Program-made: the position numbers and the translations under genes | Shown here: positions 46,542-53,556 of the stretch, piece by piece | Layout of the letters: every line of letters begins with the position of its first letter | Position numbering within the stretch: the stretch's first letter is position 1 | Assembly (NCBI RefSeq): GCF_004349085.1 | Contig: NZ_SMFM01000006.1 | Span: 62,001 to 126,000, forward strand | DNA from: Flavobacterium caseinilyticum | GTDB taxonomy: Bacteria > Bacteroidota > Bacteroidia > Flavobacteriales > Flavobacteriaceae | DNA length: 64,000 bases | Direction: 5' to 3' | Notes under the pieces: generated by a model | What the model was told of the DNA's origin: nothing | Seen by the model: only the letters and a program-made list of their open reading frames with translations | Databases searched by the model: none

Positions 46542-48176
46542 ATGATTACAGTTAACGATATTTCGGTGCAATTTGGAGGCACTACCCTTTTTAGCGATGT
46601 TTCTTTTGCTATAAATGAAAATGATAAAATTGCCCTCATGGGTAAAAATGGAGCCGGAAAATCGACGCTTCTTAAAATCATTGCGGGTCAAAGCAAACCT
46701 TCAACAGGGAATATTTCGGCACCAAAAGATGCTGTTGTGGCCTATTTGCCTCAGCATTTATTGACTACGGACGGAGCAACGGTGATGGAAGAAACGTCAA
46801 AAGCGTTTGGTGAAATTTTCGGTATGAAAGCAGAAATTGATGAAATCAATGAGCAATTGACAGTTCGTACTGATTATGAAAGTGATGGGTACATGAAATT
46901 AATCGAAAGAGTTTCTGATTTAAGCGAGAAATTCTATGCGATAGAAGAAGTAAATTATGAAGCCGAAGTAGAAAAAATTCTGATTGGGTTGGGATTTGTT
47001 CGTGAAGATTTTAGCCGTCAAACTTCAGAATTTTCCGGAGGGTGGAGAATGCGAATCGAACTAGCAAAAATCCTTTTACAAAAACCAGACTTAATTCTAC
47101 TGGATGAGCCAACCAACCACATGGATATCGAAAGTATACAGTGGTTAGAGGATTTTTTGATCAATTCAGCGAAAGCGGTTGTAGTAATTTCGCATGATAA
47201 AGCCTTTGTAGATGCTATCACTAATCGGACAATTGAAGTTACGATGGGCAGAATTTACGATTATAAAGCAAAGTACTCTCATTATTTGGAGTTGAGAAAA
47301 GACCGTCGCATGCACCAACAAAAGGCATACGACGAACAACAAAGAATGATTGCTGATAACAGGACCTTTATCGATCGTTTTAAAGGGACATTTTCTAAAA
47401 CGGATGCCGTTCAATCCCGCGTCAAAATGCTGGAAAAACTGGTAATTGTACAGGTTGATGAGGTAGACAATTCGGCTTTGAAACTAAAATTTCCAGCGGC
47501 AGTTCGATCCGGTCAATATCCGGTAATTGTGAAAGATATGTCAAAATCGTACGGTGATCACGTGGTTTTCAAAGATGCCAATATCGTTATCGAAAGAGGG
47601 GAAAAAGTAGCTTTCGTAGGAAAAAATGGAGAGGGGAAATCGACGATGATTAAAGCCATTATGAAAGAAATTGAAATCAATGGCGGAAGTTCAGAAATTG
47701 GTCATAACGCGCAAATCGGTTATTTTGCCCAAAACCAAGCTTCATTGTTAAATGAAAACGCAACTATTTTTGAAACGATAGATGATATCGCCGTAGGTGA
47801 TGTTCGAACTAAAATTAAAGATATTTTGGGAGCTTTTATGTTTCACGGTGATGATGTGACCAAGAAAGTAAAAGTGCTTTCAGGTGGTGAGAAGACCCGT
47901 TTGGCGATGATAAAATTATTGTTGGAACCAGTAAATTTATTAATTCTGGATGAGCCTTCGAATCACTTAGACATGAAAACCAAAGATATTATCAAGGATG
48001 CATTGCGCGATTTTGATGGAACATTGATTTTAGTTTCTCACGACAGGGATTTCCTGGACGGATTAGCCACTAAAGTTTTTGAATTTGGAAACAAAAGAGT
48101 AGTAGAACATTTTGAAGATATTACAGGATTTTTGGCACACAAAAAAATGGAAAATTTAAGAGAAATAGAAAAGTAA
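46542..48176 (+). CDS. ABC-F family ATPase
   Basis: 544 residues, two ABC domains in one chain without membrane segments. Domain 1: ALMGKNGAGKSTLLKII, FSGGWRMRIELAKILLQKPDLILLDEPTNHMD. Domain 2: AFVGKNGEGKSTMIKAI, LSGGEKTRLAMIKLLLEPVNLLILDEPSNHLD. A helical linker, HYLELRKDRRMHQQKAYDEQQRMIADN, joins them, as in ribosome-associated ABC-F factors (YbiT/EttA/Uup). Likely acts on translating ribosomes; antibiotic resistance is not implied. A TATCTTTG box at 46486-46493 may be part of the promoter. Confidence 0.93.
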   Translation: MITVNDISVQFGGTTLFSDVSFAINENDKIALMGKNGAGKSTLLKIIAGQSKPSTGNISAPKDAVVAYLPQHLLTTDGATVMEETSKAFGEIFGMKAEIDEINEQLTVRTDYESDGYMKLIERVSDLSEKFYAIEEVNYEAEVEKILIGLGFVREDFSRQTSEFSGGWRMRIELAKILLQKPDLILLDEPTNHMDIESIQWLEDFLINSAKAVVVISHDKAFVDAITNRTIEVTMGRIYDYKAKYSHYLELRKDRRMHQQKAYDEQQRMIADNRTFIDRFKGTFSKTDAVQSRVKMLEKLVIVQVDEVDNSALKLKFPAAVRSGQYPVIVKDMSKSYGDHVVFKDANIVIERGEKVAFVGKNGEGKSTMIKAIMKEIEINGGSSEIGHNAQIGYFAQNQASLLNENATIFETIDDIAVGDVRTKIKDILGAFMFHGDDVTKKVKVLSGGEKTRLAMIKLLLEPVNLLILDEPSNHLDMKTKDIIKDALRDFDGTLILVSHDRDFLDGLATKVFEFGNKRVVEHFEDITGFLAHKKMENLREIEK

Positions 48177-48231
48177 AAATAATAAAAATGCGCCCTATCA
48201 GGGAACAGGTTTTATAATGGAGTGAATTAGG

Positions 48232-48260
48232 AAGGCATACGGATAACGTGTGCCTTTTTT
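48232..48260 (+). terminator. Terminator after ABC-F gene
   Basis: aaggcatacg / cgtgtgcctt (48232-48241 and 48247-48256, one mismatch) followed by T to 48260. Confidence 0.7.
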
Positions 48261-48442
48261 GTTGAGGTTTTATTTTATTTGAATTTAAATAAGATTATGT
48301 CATTTTTAACGGAATTTGCTATGCTATTTCATGTCGAATGATTAAATAAAAATAGTTTTAAAGTGCTCTTAATGAGTATTTTAAAACTATTTTTTTGTAC
48401 CTTGTATTGTAGTTTAGTATCAATTTATAAAATTTTGATATC

Positions 48443-49468
48443 ATGAAAAAAATAATTTTATACTTTGTGTTTTCAACAGCAGGTTTTCTTAGTCTTCCTA
48501 TGTTTTCACAAATAGAAAACAGATTTGTAGCTCTAGATATGCCAGGTGATAATCTAAATCTTTATGCTGTATTGGATGTCTTTCAAAACTCTAAAACTTT
48601 GGAAGAATTTGAAAGAGCACTTAATAGTAAAGATAATCTCAATAATCTGGATTTGAATAATGACAATTTTATAGATTATATTGATGTGGTCAGTTTTAAG
48701 AATGGCGATTCTTATTCAATAGTGCTTCGCATAGCGCTAAATAATATCGAATTTCAAGATGTTGCGGTTATAGCGGTCAATAAAAATATATATGGAAGGG
48801 CAGTTGTTCAAATTATAGGCGATGAAGAATTATATGGAAAAGATTATATTCTGGAACCCTCCGCAGGAGATGGCTTAACGCCAAATCCGGGTTTTCTGGG
48901 TTACGAAAGAACGTATTCCGGGAATTATTGGAATGGTATGGTTTACGTTAATGATTGGCCGATAATAATTCATTTATTTTCTCCGTCCTTTGTGGCATAT
49001 GTATCTCCATGGCGGTGGGGATATTATCCGTCGTACTGGCGCAGACGAATTCCCATTTTTTATTATGATTATTGGGGATATCACCGTCACTATTACAGAA
49101 ATAATTTTTATCGCAGAGTGGGATACGTCAGATATCCATATGCTTACTCTAATTATTATTCCAGAAGAAACAGTTCTCCGATTGTGACTAGGAACAGAAT
49201 AAACAATGTTTACAGAGACACCTATCAAGGAAGAACTTTTGGAAGACCTCAAGGAACGGTGCTTCCAAGAACTCAGGAACAAATAAGGGGAAGTCGTTCC
49301 GTAAATCCTCGTACTGTTCGCCCCGTTCAGCCTGCAGCTCCAACAAATCGCCAGCCGGCACAAAGGACGCGCCAGCAAAACCCTCCCTCAGTTCGTCCAA
49401 CTCCGCCTGTAAATCGTCAATCTGCGCCCAGATCAAATAATCCAACTCGAACTCGCAACAGAAATTGA
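48443..49468 (+). CDS. Secreted protein with Arg/Pro-rich low-complexity C-terminus
   Basis: 341 residues. Signal peptide (ILYFVFSTAGFLSLPMFSQ). Folded part about 25-175 with a short EF-hand-like loop, NLDLNNDNFIDYIDVVSFKNGD, and strand-rich sequence. Then a Tyr/Arg/Trp-rich middle (WRWGYYPSYWRRRIPIFYYDYWGYHRHYYRNNFYRRVGY), and a C-terminal half of Arg, Pro, Asn and Gln (RPVQPAAPTNRQPAQRTRQQ..PNPTRTRNRN). The tail is presumably disordered and strongly basic. Such proteins occur in Flavobacteriia, but I cannot assign a role. Followed by a strong bidirectional terminator. Confidence 0.72.
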   Translation: MKKIILYFVFSTAGFLSLPMFSQIENRFVALDMPGDNLNLYAVLDVFQNSKTLEEFERALNSKDNLNNLDLNNDNFIDYIDVVSFKNGDSYSIVLRIALNNIEFQDVAVIAVNKNIYGRAVVQIIGDEELYGKDYILEPSAGDGLTPNPGFLGYERTYSGNYWNGMVYVNDWPIIIHLFSPSFVAYVSPWRWGYYPSYWRRRIPIFYYDYWGYHRHYYRNNFYRRVGYVRYPYAYSNYYSRRNSSPIVTRNRINNVYRDTYQGRTFGRPQGTVLPRTQEQIRGSRSVNPRTVRPVQPAAPTNRQPAQRTRQQNPPSVRPTPPVNRQSAPRSNNPTRTRNRN

Positions 49469-49495
49469 GTAAATTCATTGAAATTTTATTTTGAT

Positions 49496-49536
49496 AAAAA
49501 AAAGAGACATTCTTCATAGAAATGTCTCTTTTTTTT
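49496..49536. terminator. Bidirectional terminator between secreted protein and GNAT genes
   Basis: aaaaaaaagagacatt / aatgtctctttttttt perfect 16-bp stem (49496-49511 and 49521-49536) with a 9-nt loop. The right arm reaches into the stop codon of the minus-strand gene (49535). Confidence 0.88.
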
Positions 49537-49837
49537 ATAATCTAATTCCTGGAGGAAGCAACTCTTTGTAAACAGGGTTTTTCTTAAAAAAAACCACTAT
49601 TTTAGGAAGAATAGGAACAACTTTGAATTTTCTTTCTATCGCAATTTCCATAATATTTTTTAGGAAGTTAGAAATGAATTCTTCGTCTTCATACGATTCC
49701 GGTACATTTATTTTTGTTAAAAATATTTTCTTCTCCTGAAACGAGTATTCAACAGAAACTAATCCTTCGTCGACTGTAGTTTCAAATTGTCTTGCAAAAG
49801 TATTGTCTTTGATATCCATAATCAGTGCTGTATCCAT
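49535..49837 (-). CDS. Small GNAT-family N-acetyltransferase (Acetyltransf_CG type)
   Basis: 100 residues. The short GNAT-like fold without the usual R/Q-x-x-G-x-G/A loop is the DUF/Acetyltransf_CG form: FARQFETTVDEGLVSVEYSFQEKKIFLTKINVPESYEDEEFISNFLKNIMEIAIERKFKVVPILPKIVVFFKKNPVYKELLP. Substrate unknown. Five bp after the pirin gene on the same strand, so in an operon with it. Confidence 0.82.
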   Translation of the reverse strand: MDTALIMDIKDNTFARQFETTVDEGLVSVEYSFQEKKIFLTKINVPESYEDEEFISNFLKNIMEIAIERKFKVVPILPKIVVFFKKNPVYKELLPPGIRL

Positions 49838-49842
49838 AATAA

Positions 49843-50565
49843 TTAACTGTGATTCATTGGCACTTCTACCAACAGTATTTTTGACTTGGTAATAATTTTG
49901 ATTTCAAATTCATTAAAATCCGTTATTCCCATGGCATCTCTTGCCTTCAAAATTTGATTGTCAACTTCTATTTCGCCTTCAATCAAAAATAAGTAAACGC
50001 CGTTTTTTGGGATTTTAACTTTATAGTTGGTAGTGATTTTGCTGTCAAAAATTCCAAGATAAAAATAGGTTTTCTGATAAACCCAAAGTGCATTGCCATC
50101 ATTTTTATCATTTGGCGAAACGATGTTTACAAAGGTATTGATTTGATCCTCAATATCAAATGATTTCTGGTCGTATCTCGGCGTTACGTTCTCAGTGTCA
50201 GGAAAAACCCATAGCTGCAGTGTTTTTGCAGGGTCTTTCTGGCTTGCATTCATTTCAGAATGTTCCACTCCTGATCCTGCACTCATCACCTGGACTTCTC
50301 CAAAACCAATTACACCTTCATTTCCCATGCTGTCTCGGTGCATCAATCCGCCTTCTAGCGGTATGGTGATGATTTCCATATTGGCGTGGGCGTGAGTGCC
50401 AAAACCCGATCCGCCGGCAATCGTATCGTCATTTAAAACGCGCAACATTCCAAACTGTTGGCGCTCCGGATTGAAATAATTCCCGAAAGAAAATGAGAAA
50501 TTGGCTTTAAGCCAGCCAAAATCAGCTTTGCCTCTTGTGTTCGATTCAAATAGTTGTGTAGTCAT
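49843..50565 (-). CDS. Pirin-family bicupin protein
   Basis: 240 residues. Two cupin halves; the N-terminal one holds the metal-binding motif FGTHAHANMEIITIPLEGGLMHRDSMGNEG and SAGSGVEHSEMNAS (His and Glu ligands). FSFGNYFNPERQQFGMLRVLNDD is the typical pirin start. Relatives oxidise quercetin or act as iron-dependent redox sensors; the role here is open. Cotranscribed with the GNAT gene. Confidence 0.9.
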   Translation of the reverse strand: MTTQLFESNTRGKADFGWLKANFSFSFGNYFNPERQQFGMLRVLNDDTIAGGSGFGTHAHANMEIITIPLEGGLMHRDSMGNEGVIGFGEVQVMSAGSGVEHSEMNASQKDPAKTLQLWVFPDTENVTPRYDQKSFDIEDQINTFVNIVSPNDKNDGNALWVYQKTYFYLGIFDSKITTNYKVKIPKNGVYLFLIEGEIEVDNQILKARDAMGITDFNEFEIKIITKSKILLVEVPMNHS

Positions 50566-50678
50566 AAATTATTGATAATATAAAGTAGATAGTTGGATGG
50601 TTTCCAATAAAAAATTTAATTTTATACAAAATTCACTATAAAAAATCAGATTTTTGTTATAAAATCGTTAAAACAACT

Positions 50679-51362
50679 ATGAGTAAAATTCCAGTTTATC
50701 TAATGCCAGGTTTGGCTTCAAGTGCTGCCATTTTTGAGCGAATGGCGCTCCCGAAAGACACGTTTGAAATCGTCTTATTAGAATGGGAGATTCCGCTGGC
50801 AAATGAATCTTTGACAGATTATGCGAAGAGAATCACCGAGAAAATTAAACATAAAAACCCGGTATTGATTGGTGTTTCGTTTGGAGGAATTTTAGTTCAG
50901 GAAATGGCTAAATTTATTGAGACACGCAAAGTTATTATCATTTCGAGTGTGCGTAGCAATTTGGAATTTCCACGTAGATTAAAAATCGCCAAAACGACGA
51001 AAGCCTATAAACTGATTCCGATGAGCCTGATTGCAAATATTGAAAGTCTGGCTAAATTTTCGTTTGGAGAAAAAGTAAATCAACGACTAAAACTCTACGA
51101 AAAATTTCTTTCGGTTCGGGATATTGGGTATTTAAATTGGGCGGTGGAACAGGTTGTTTTATGGAACAGAACCATTATTGACGAAAACGTAATCCACATT
51201 CATGGAGATGCCGATGATGTTTTTCCTTTAAAGAATATAAAAAAATGCATTGTTGTAAAAGGTGGTACTCACATAATGATTCTGAACAAATACAAATGGT
51301 TGAATGAAAATTTGCCATCCATAATATTGGAAACAAAAAAAGAAACCAGCAAACTTTTGTAA
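50679..51362 (+). CDS. Alpha/beta hydrolase
   Basis: 227 residues. Nucleophile elbow LIGVSFGGILVQEMA (Ser within GVSFGG, about residue 69), with VYLMPGLASSAAIFERMALP at the start (oxyanion region) and HIHGDADDVFPLKNI, GGTHIMI supplying Asp and His of the triad. Substrate unknown. Transcribed in front of a lytic transglycosylase gene (gap of 28 bp). Confidence 0.85.
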   Translation: MSKIPVYLMPGLASSAAIFERMALPKDTFEIVLLEWEIPLANESLTDYAKRITEKIKHKNPVLIGVSFGGILVQEMAKFIETRKVIIISSVRSNLEFPRRLKIAKTTKAYKLIPMSLIANIESLAKFSFGEKVNQRLKLYEKFLSVRDIGYLNWAVEQVVLWNRTIIDENVIHIHGDADDVFPLKNIKKCIVVKGGTHIMILNKYKWLNENLPSIILETKKETSKLL

Positions 51363-51390
51363 CCATCAAAAACTATTAAAAAATAAACAG

Positions 51391-52284
51391 ATGAAATTCA
51401 CGAATAAAATTAGTCAAATCTTCACCGTAGTTATTGCCAGTGGCGTACTTATTTTTGCCACAATAAATCCGACGAAGGAAAATAAAATGAATGAACAAAT
51501 TGCTGTTAATCTTCCAAGCAAAATTGATTTTGCCGGTGAAGAAACGCCTTTGAAAATTGCAGATGTCACAGAACGATTAGATAGAGAATTATTGGTAAAT
51601 ATTAATGCACATGCATCAACTATTTTGGCTATAAAAAGAGCCAATCGTGCTTTTCCGGTTATTGAGCCAATTCTCAAAAAAAATGGTATTCCGGATGATT
51701 TTAAGTATCTCGCAGTGATAGAAAGTGGTTTAGTCAATGCAGTTTCGCCAGCAGGAGCACGAGGAATTTGGCAATTCATGCCGGATACCGCAAAAGAACG
51801 TGGAATGGAAGTGAGTGAAAATGTGGACCAACGCTATGATCTTGCAAAATCAACACAAGCAGCTTGCAGCTATTTGTTGAGTGCCAAAGGGAAATTTGGA
51901 AGCTGGACTTTGGCGGCAGCCTCTTATAACGGAGGAATGACAGGTGTGAATAAACAAATTGGAATCCAAAAAGTATCTACTTTTTATGATTTACTGCTTA
52001 CTGAAGAAACATCTCGCTATATTTTTAGGATTTTAGCTTTGAAAGAAATTATGAAAAACCCTGTAAAATATGGATTTAACATTGCTTCCGAAGATTTATA
52101 TCAAACTTTGCCGACCCGAAAGATAGAAATTGACAGTTCGATTACGGACTTGGCTGATTTCGCAAAAAGTCAAGGAATCAATTATAAAATTTTGAAGATT
52201 CACAATCCTTGGCTTAGGGAAACGAAATTAGTAAATGACACCGGTAAAAAATACCAGATCGAAATTCCGTTAAAAGGTTATTAA
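51391..52284 (+). CDS. Lytic transglycosylase (SLT domain)
   Basis: 297 residues. Signal-anchor or signal peptide (IFTVVIASGVLIFATI) and an SLT domain (about 95-230) with catalytic Glu in YLAVIESGLVNAVSPAGARGIWQFMPDTAKE and the ASYNGG motif (LAAASYNGGMTGV). It cleaves the MurNAc-GlcNAc bond to form 1,6-anhydro ends. Its C-terminus is short and has no LysM repeats. Follows the alpha/beta hydrolase; ends before an inverted-repeat element. Confidence 0.9.
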   Translation: MKFTNKISQIFTVVIASGVLIFATINPTKENKMNEQIAVNLPSKIDFAGEETPLKIADVTERLDRELLVNINAHASTILAIKRANRAFPVIEPILKKNGIPDDFKYLAVIESGLVNAVSPAGARGIWQFMPDTAKERGMEVSENVDQRYDLAKSTQAACSYLLSAKGKFGSWTLAAASYNGGMTGVNKQIGIQKVSTFYDLLLTEETSRYIFRILALKEIMKNPVKYGFNIASEDLYQTLPTRKIEIDSSITDLADFAKSQGINYKILKIHNPWLRETKLVNDTGKKYQIEIPLKGY

Positions 52285-52310
52285 TTAATAAAGTCATCAA
52301 GGTTTTGAAA

Positions 52311-52462
52311 GTGCCTTTAGGTACTGAATATTGGTAGATAAATAGGAATCGTAATAGAACCGGCGTGCCTTAGGCAAGCAACAAAACGGTGATATTGCGT
52401 ACCTACTGCAAGCTAACGAATTTTAAATCTTGTTACTACTAATATTTGGTACCTAAAGGCAC
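52311..52462. repeat. 152-bp element with 27-bp inverted ends
   Basis: Left end gtgcctttaggtac.. (52311-52337) and right end ..gtacctaaaggcac (52436-52462) are inverted repeats that match at 24 of 27 positions. The ~98-bp centre has short words gcgtgccttaggcaagc and gcgtacctactgcaag that resemble the ends. Elements with gtgccKWaggtac ends recur in Bacteroidota genomes, from memory. No transposase inside. It lies between two genes and disrupts none. Confidence 0.75.
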
Positions 52463-52505
52463 AAAAAAGAATATCTCAACTTTTATTTGGTTTGAATTAG
52501 CAATA

Positions 52506-52542
52506 AAAAAGGGTCAAATGTTATGTGCATTTGACCCTTTTT
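52506..52542 (-). terminator. Terminator after TPR membrane protein
   Basis: aaaaagggtcaaatg / catttgacccttttt perfect 15-bp stem (52506-52520 and 52528-52542) with a 7-nt loop. On the minus strand it is followed by TTTTTTATTG. Confidence 0.9.
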
Positions 52543-52558
52543 CGATAAGTATAAAAAA

Positions 52559-53074
52559 TTATATCTTTTTCATTTGTTCTTTCATCATGACAATTTGATC
52601 TTTCAGCATATTCTGTTTGTCTAATTTTTTAGCTTCGTTCAACAAGGAGGTAGCTTCAAGTTTACGACGACGTGTCATCGCAACGCCCGCCAGATTTAAT
52701 TTGGCTACAGCCAAATCCATATCCATTGATAATCCTAACTCAATTGCTTTTTTGAAATATTTCTCCGCTTGATTAATATTGGTTTGCGAAAGCATGATTC
52801 CGTGCAGGTAATTGAAGTAGCCTTGTTGTTTTTGAACCAAAGCTGTTTCCGGGTTTTTGATGTATGCCAACCATTTTTTGGCACCTTCAAAATCTTGTTT
52901 TCTTAGTTTCAAGAAAGCCAATAAGATAAATTCGTTTTTGAAGTAAAGGAATATAGGAATTGCACTCAATAATATTAGGAAGATTCCGTTACCGATATTG
53001 CTTTCAGTGAATTGCCAAATGCCAGTAGCGATAATAAGTCCGGCGATAATAAGTTTAATATTTCTGTGAAACAT
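52559..53074 (-). CDS. Membrane protein with TPR repeats
   Basis: 171 residues. Two N-terminal membrane helices (IKLIIAGLIIATGIWQFTES, NGIFLILLSAIPIFLYFK), then helical TPR-like pairs (KWLAYIKNPETALVQKQQGYFNYLHGIMLSQTNINQAEKYFKKAIELGLS; AVAKLNLAGVAMTRRRKLEATSLLNEAKKLD). A small inner-membrane scaffold, function unknown. Conserved near rpmH/carB in Flavobacteriia is my impression, not checked. Confidence 0.7.
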   Translation of the reverse strand: MFHRNIKLIIAGLIIATGIWQFTESNIGNGIFLILLSAIPIFLYFKNEFILLAFLKLRKQDFEGAKKWLAYIKNPETALVQKQQGYFNYLHGIMLSQTNINQAEKYFKKAIELGLSMDMDLAVAKLNLAGVAMTRRRKLEATSLLNEAKKLDKQNMLKDQIVMMKEQMKKI

Positions 53075-53136
53075 AGTGTGGTTATTTTAAGATCACAAAT
53101 ATAGTAAAATGAATTGAAAATATTTTTACAAAACTA

Positions 53137-53167
53137 CTTGCGAGAAAAAAAAGTCTTTGTATATTTG
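53137..53167 (+). promoter_or_regulatory. Promoter of rpmH
   Basis: cTTG (53137-53140), 19-bp spacer, TATATTTG (53160-53167) is a good match to the Bacteroidota consensus. Leader about 65 nt to the rpmH ATG at 53238. Confidence 0.75.
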
Positions 53168-53237
53168 CACTCGGTTTTAGAATAACAGTTATTCGAAATA
53201 GGAAGACATATAAATAAGATTTTAAAGATACAAAGCA

Positions 53238-53399
53238 ATGAGCAAAAGAACGTTTCAACCATCGAAAAGAAAAAGAAGAAATAAGCACGGATTTATGGAC
53301 AGAATGGCTTCTGCTAATGGAAGAAAAGTTCTTGCGCGTAGAAGAGCTAAAGGAAGACATAAATTGACTGTTTCTTGCGAACCAAGACACAAAAAATAA
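53238..53399 (+). CDS. rpmH: 50S ribosomal protein L34
   Basis: 53 residues. [53 protein letters not shown]. The N-terminal [11 protein letters not shown] and the C-terminal R..KGR.KL are the L34 signature. This gene is too short for standard ORF cut-offs. Promoter at 53137 and terminator at 53419. Confidence 0.97.
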   Translation: MSKRTFQPSKRKRRNKHGFMDRMASANGRKVLARRRAKGRHKLTVSCEPRHKK

Positions 53400-53418
53400 T
53401 GTTTCTATAAACATAAAT

Positions 53419-53451
53419 AAGGCGTTACTTTTTTTAGTATCGCCTTTTTTT
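53419..53451 (+). terminator. Terminator after rpmH
   Basis: aaggcgttact / agtatcgcctt (53419-53429 and 53436-53446, one mismatch), followed by T to 53451. Confidence 0.8.
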
Positions 53452-53556
53452 ATACCTATTCGTTAAAAAAAGTTAAAGATTTACAGGTAAAAGGTTTGAG
53501 TTCAGTAACTTTAATCTTTTGATAATAACAACTACACAACACAATACTACTATAAA

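Noticed and set aside
48974..49517. Minus-strand frames under the Arg/Pro-rich protein
   Set aside because: Antisense of low-complexity coding sequence; the plus-strand gene has a signal peptide and its own stop before a terminator.
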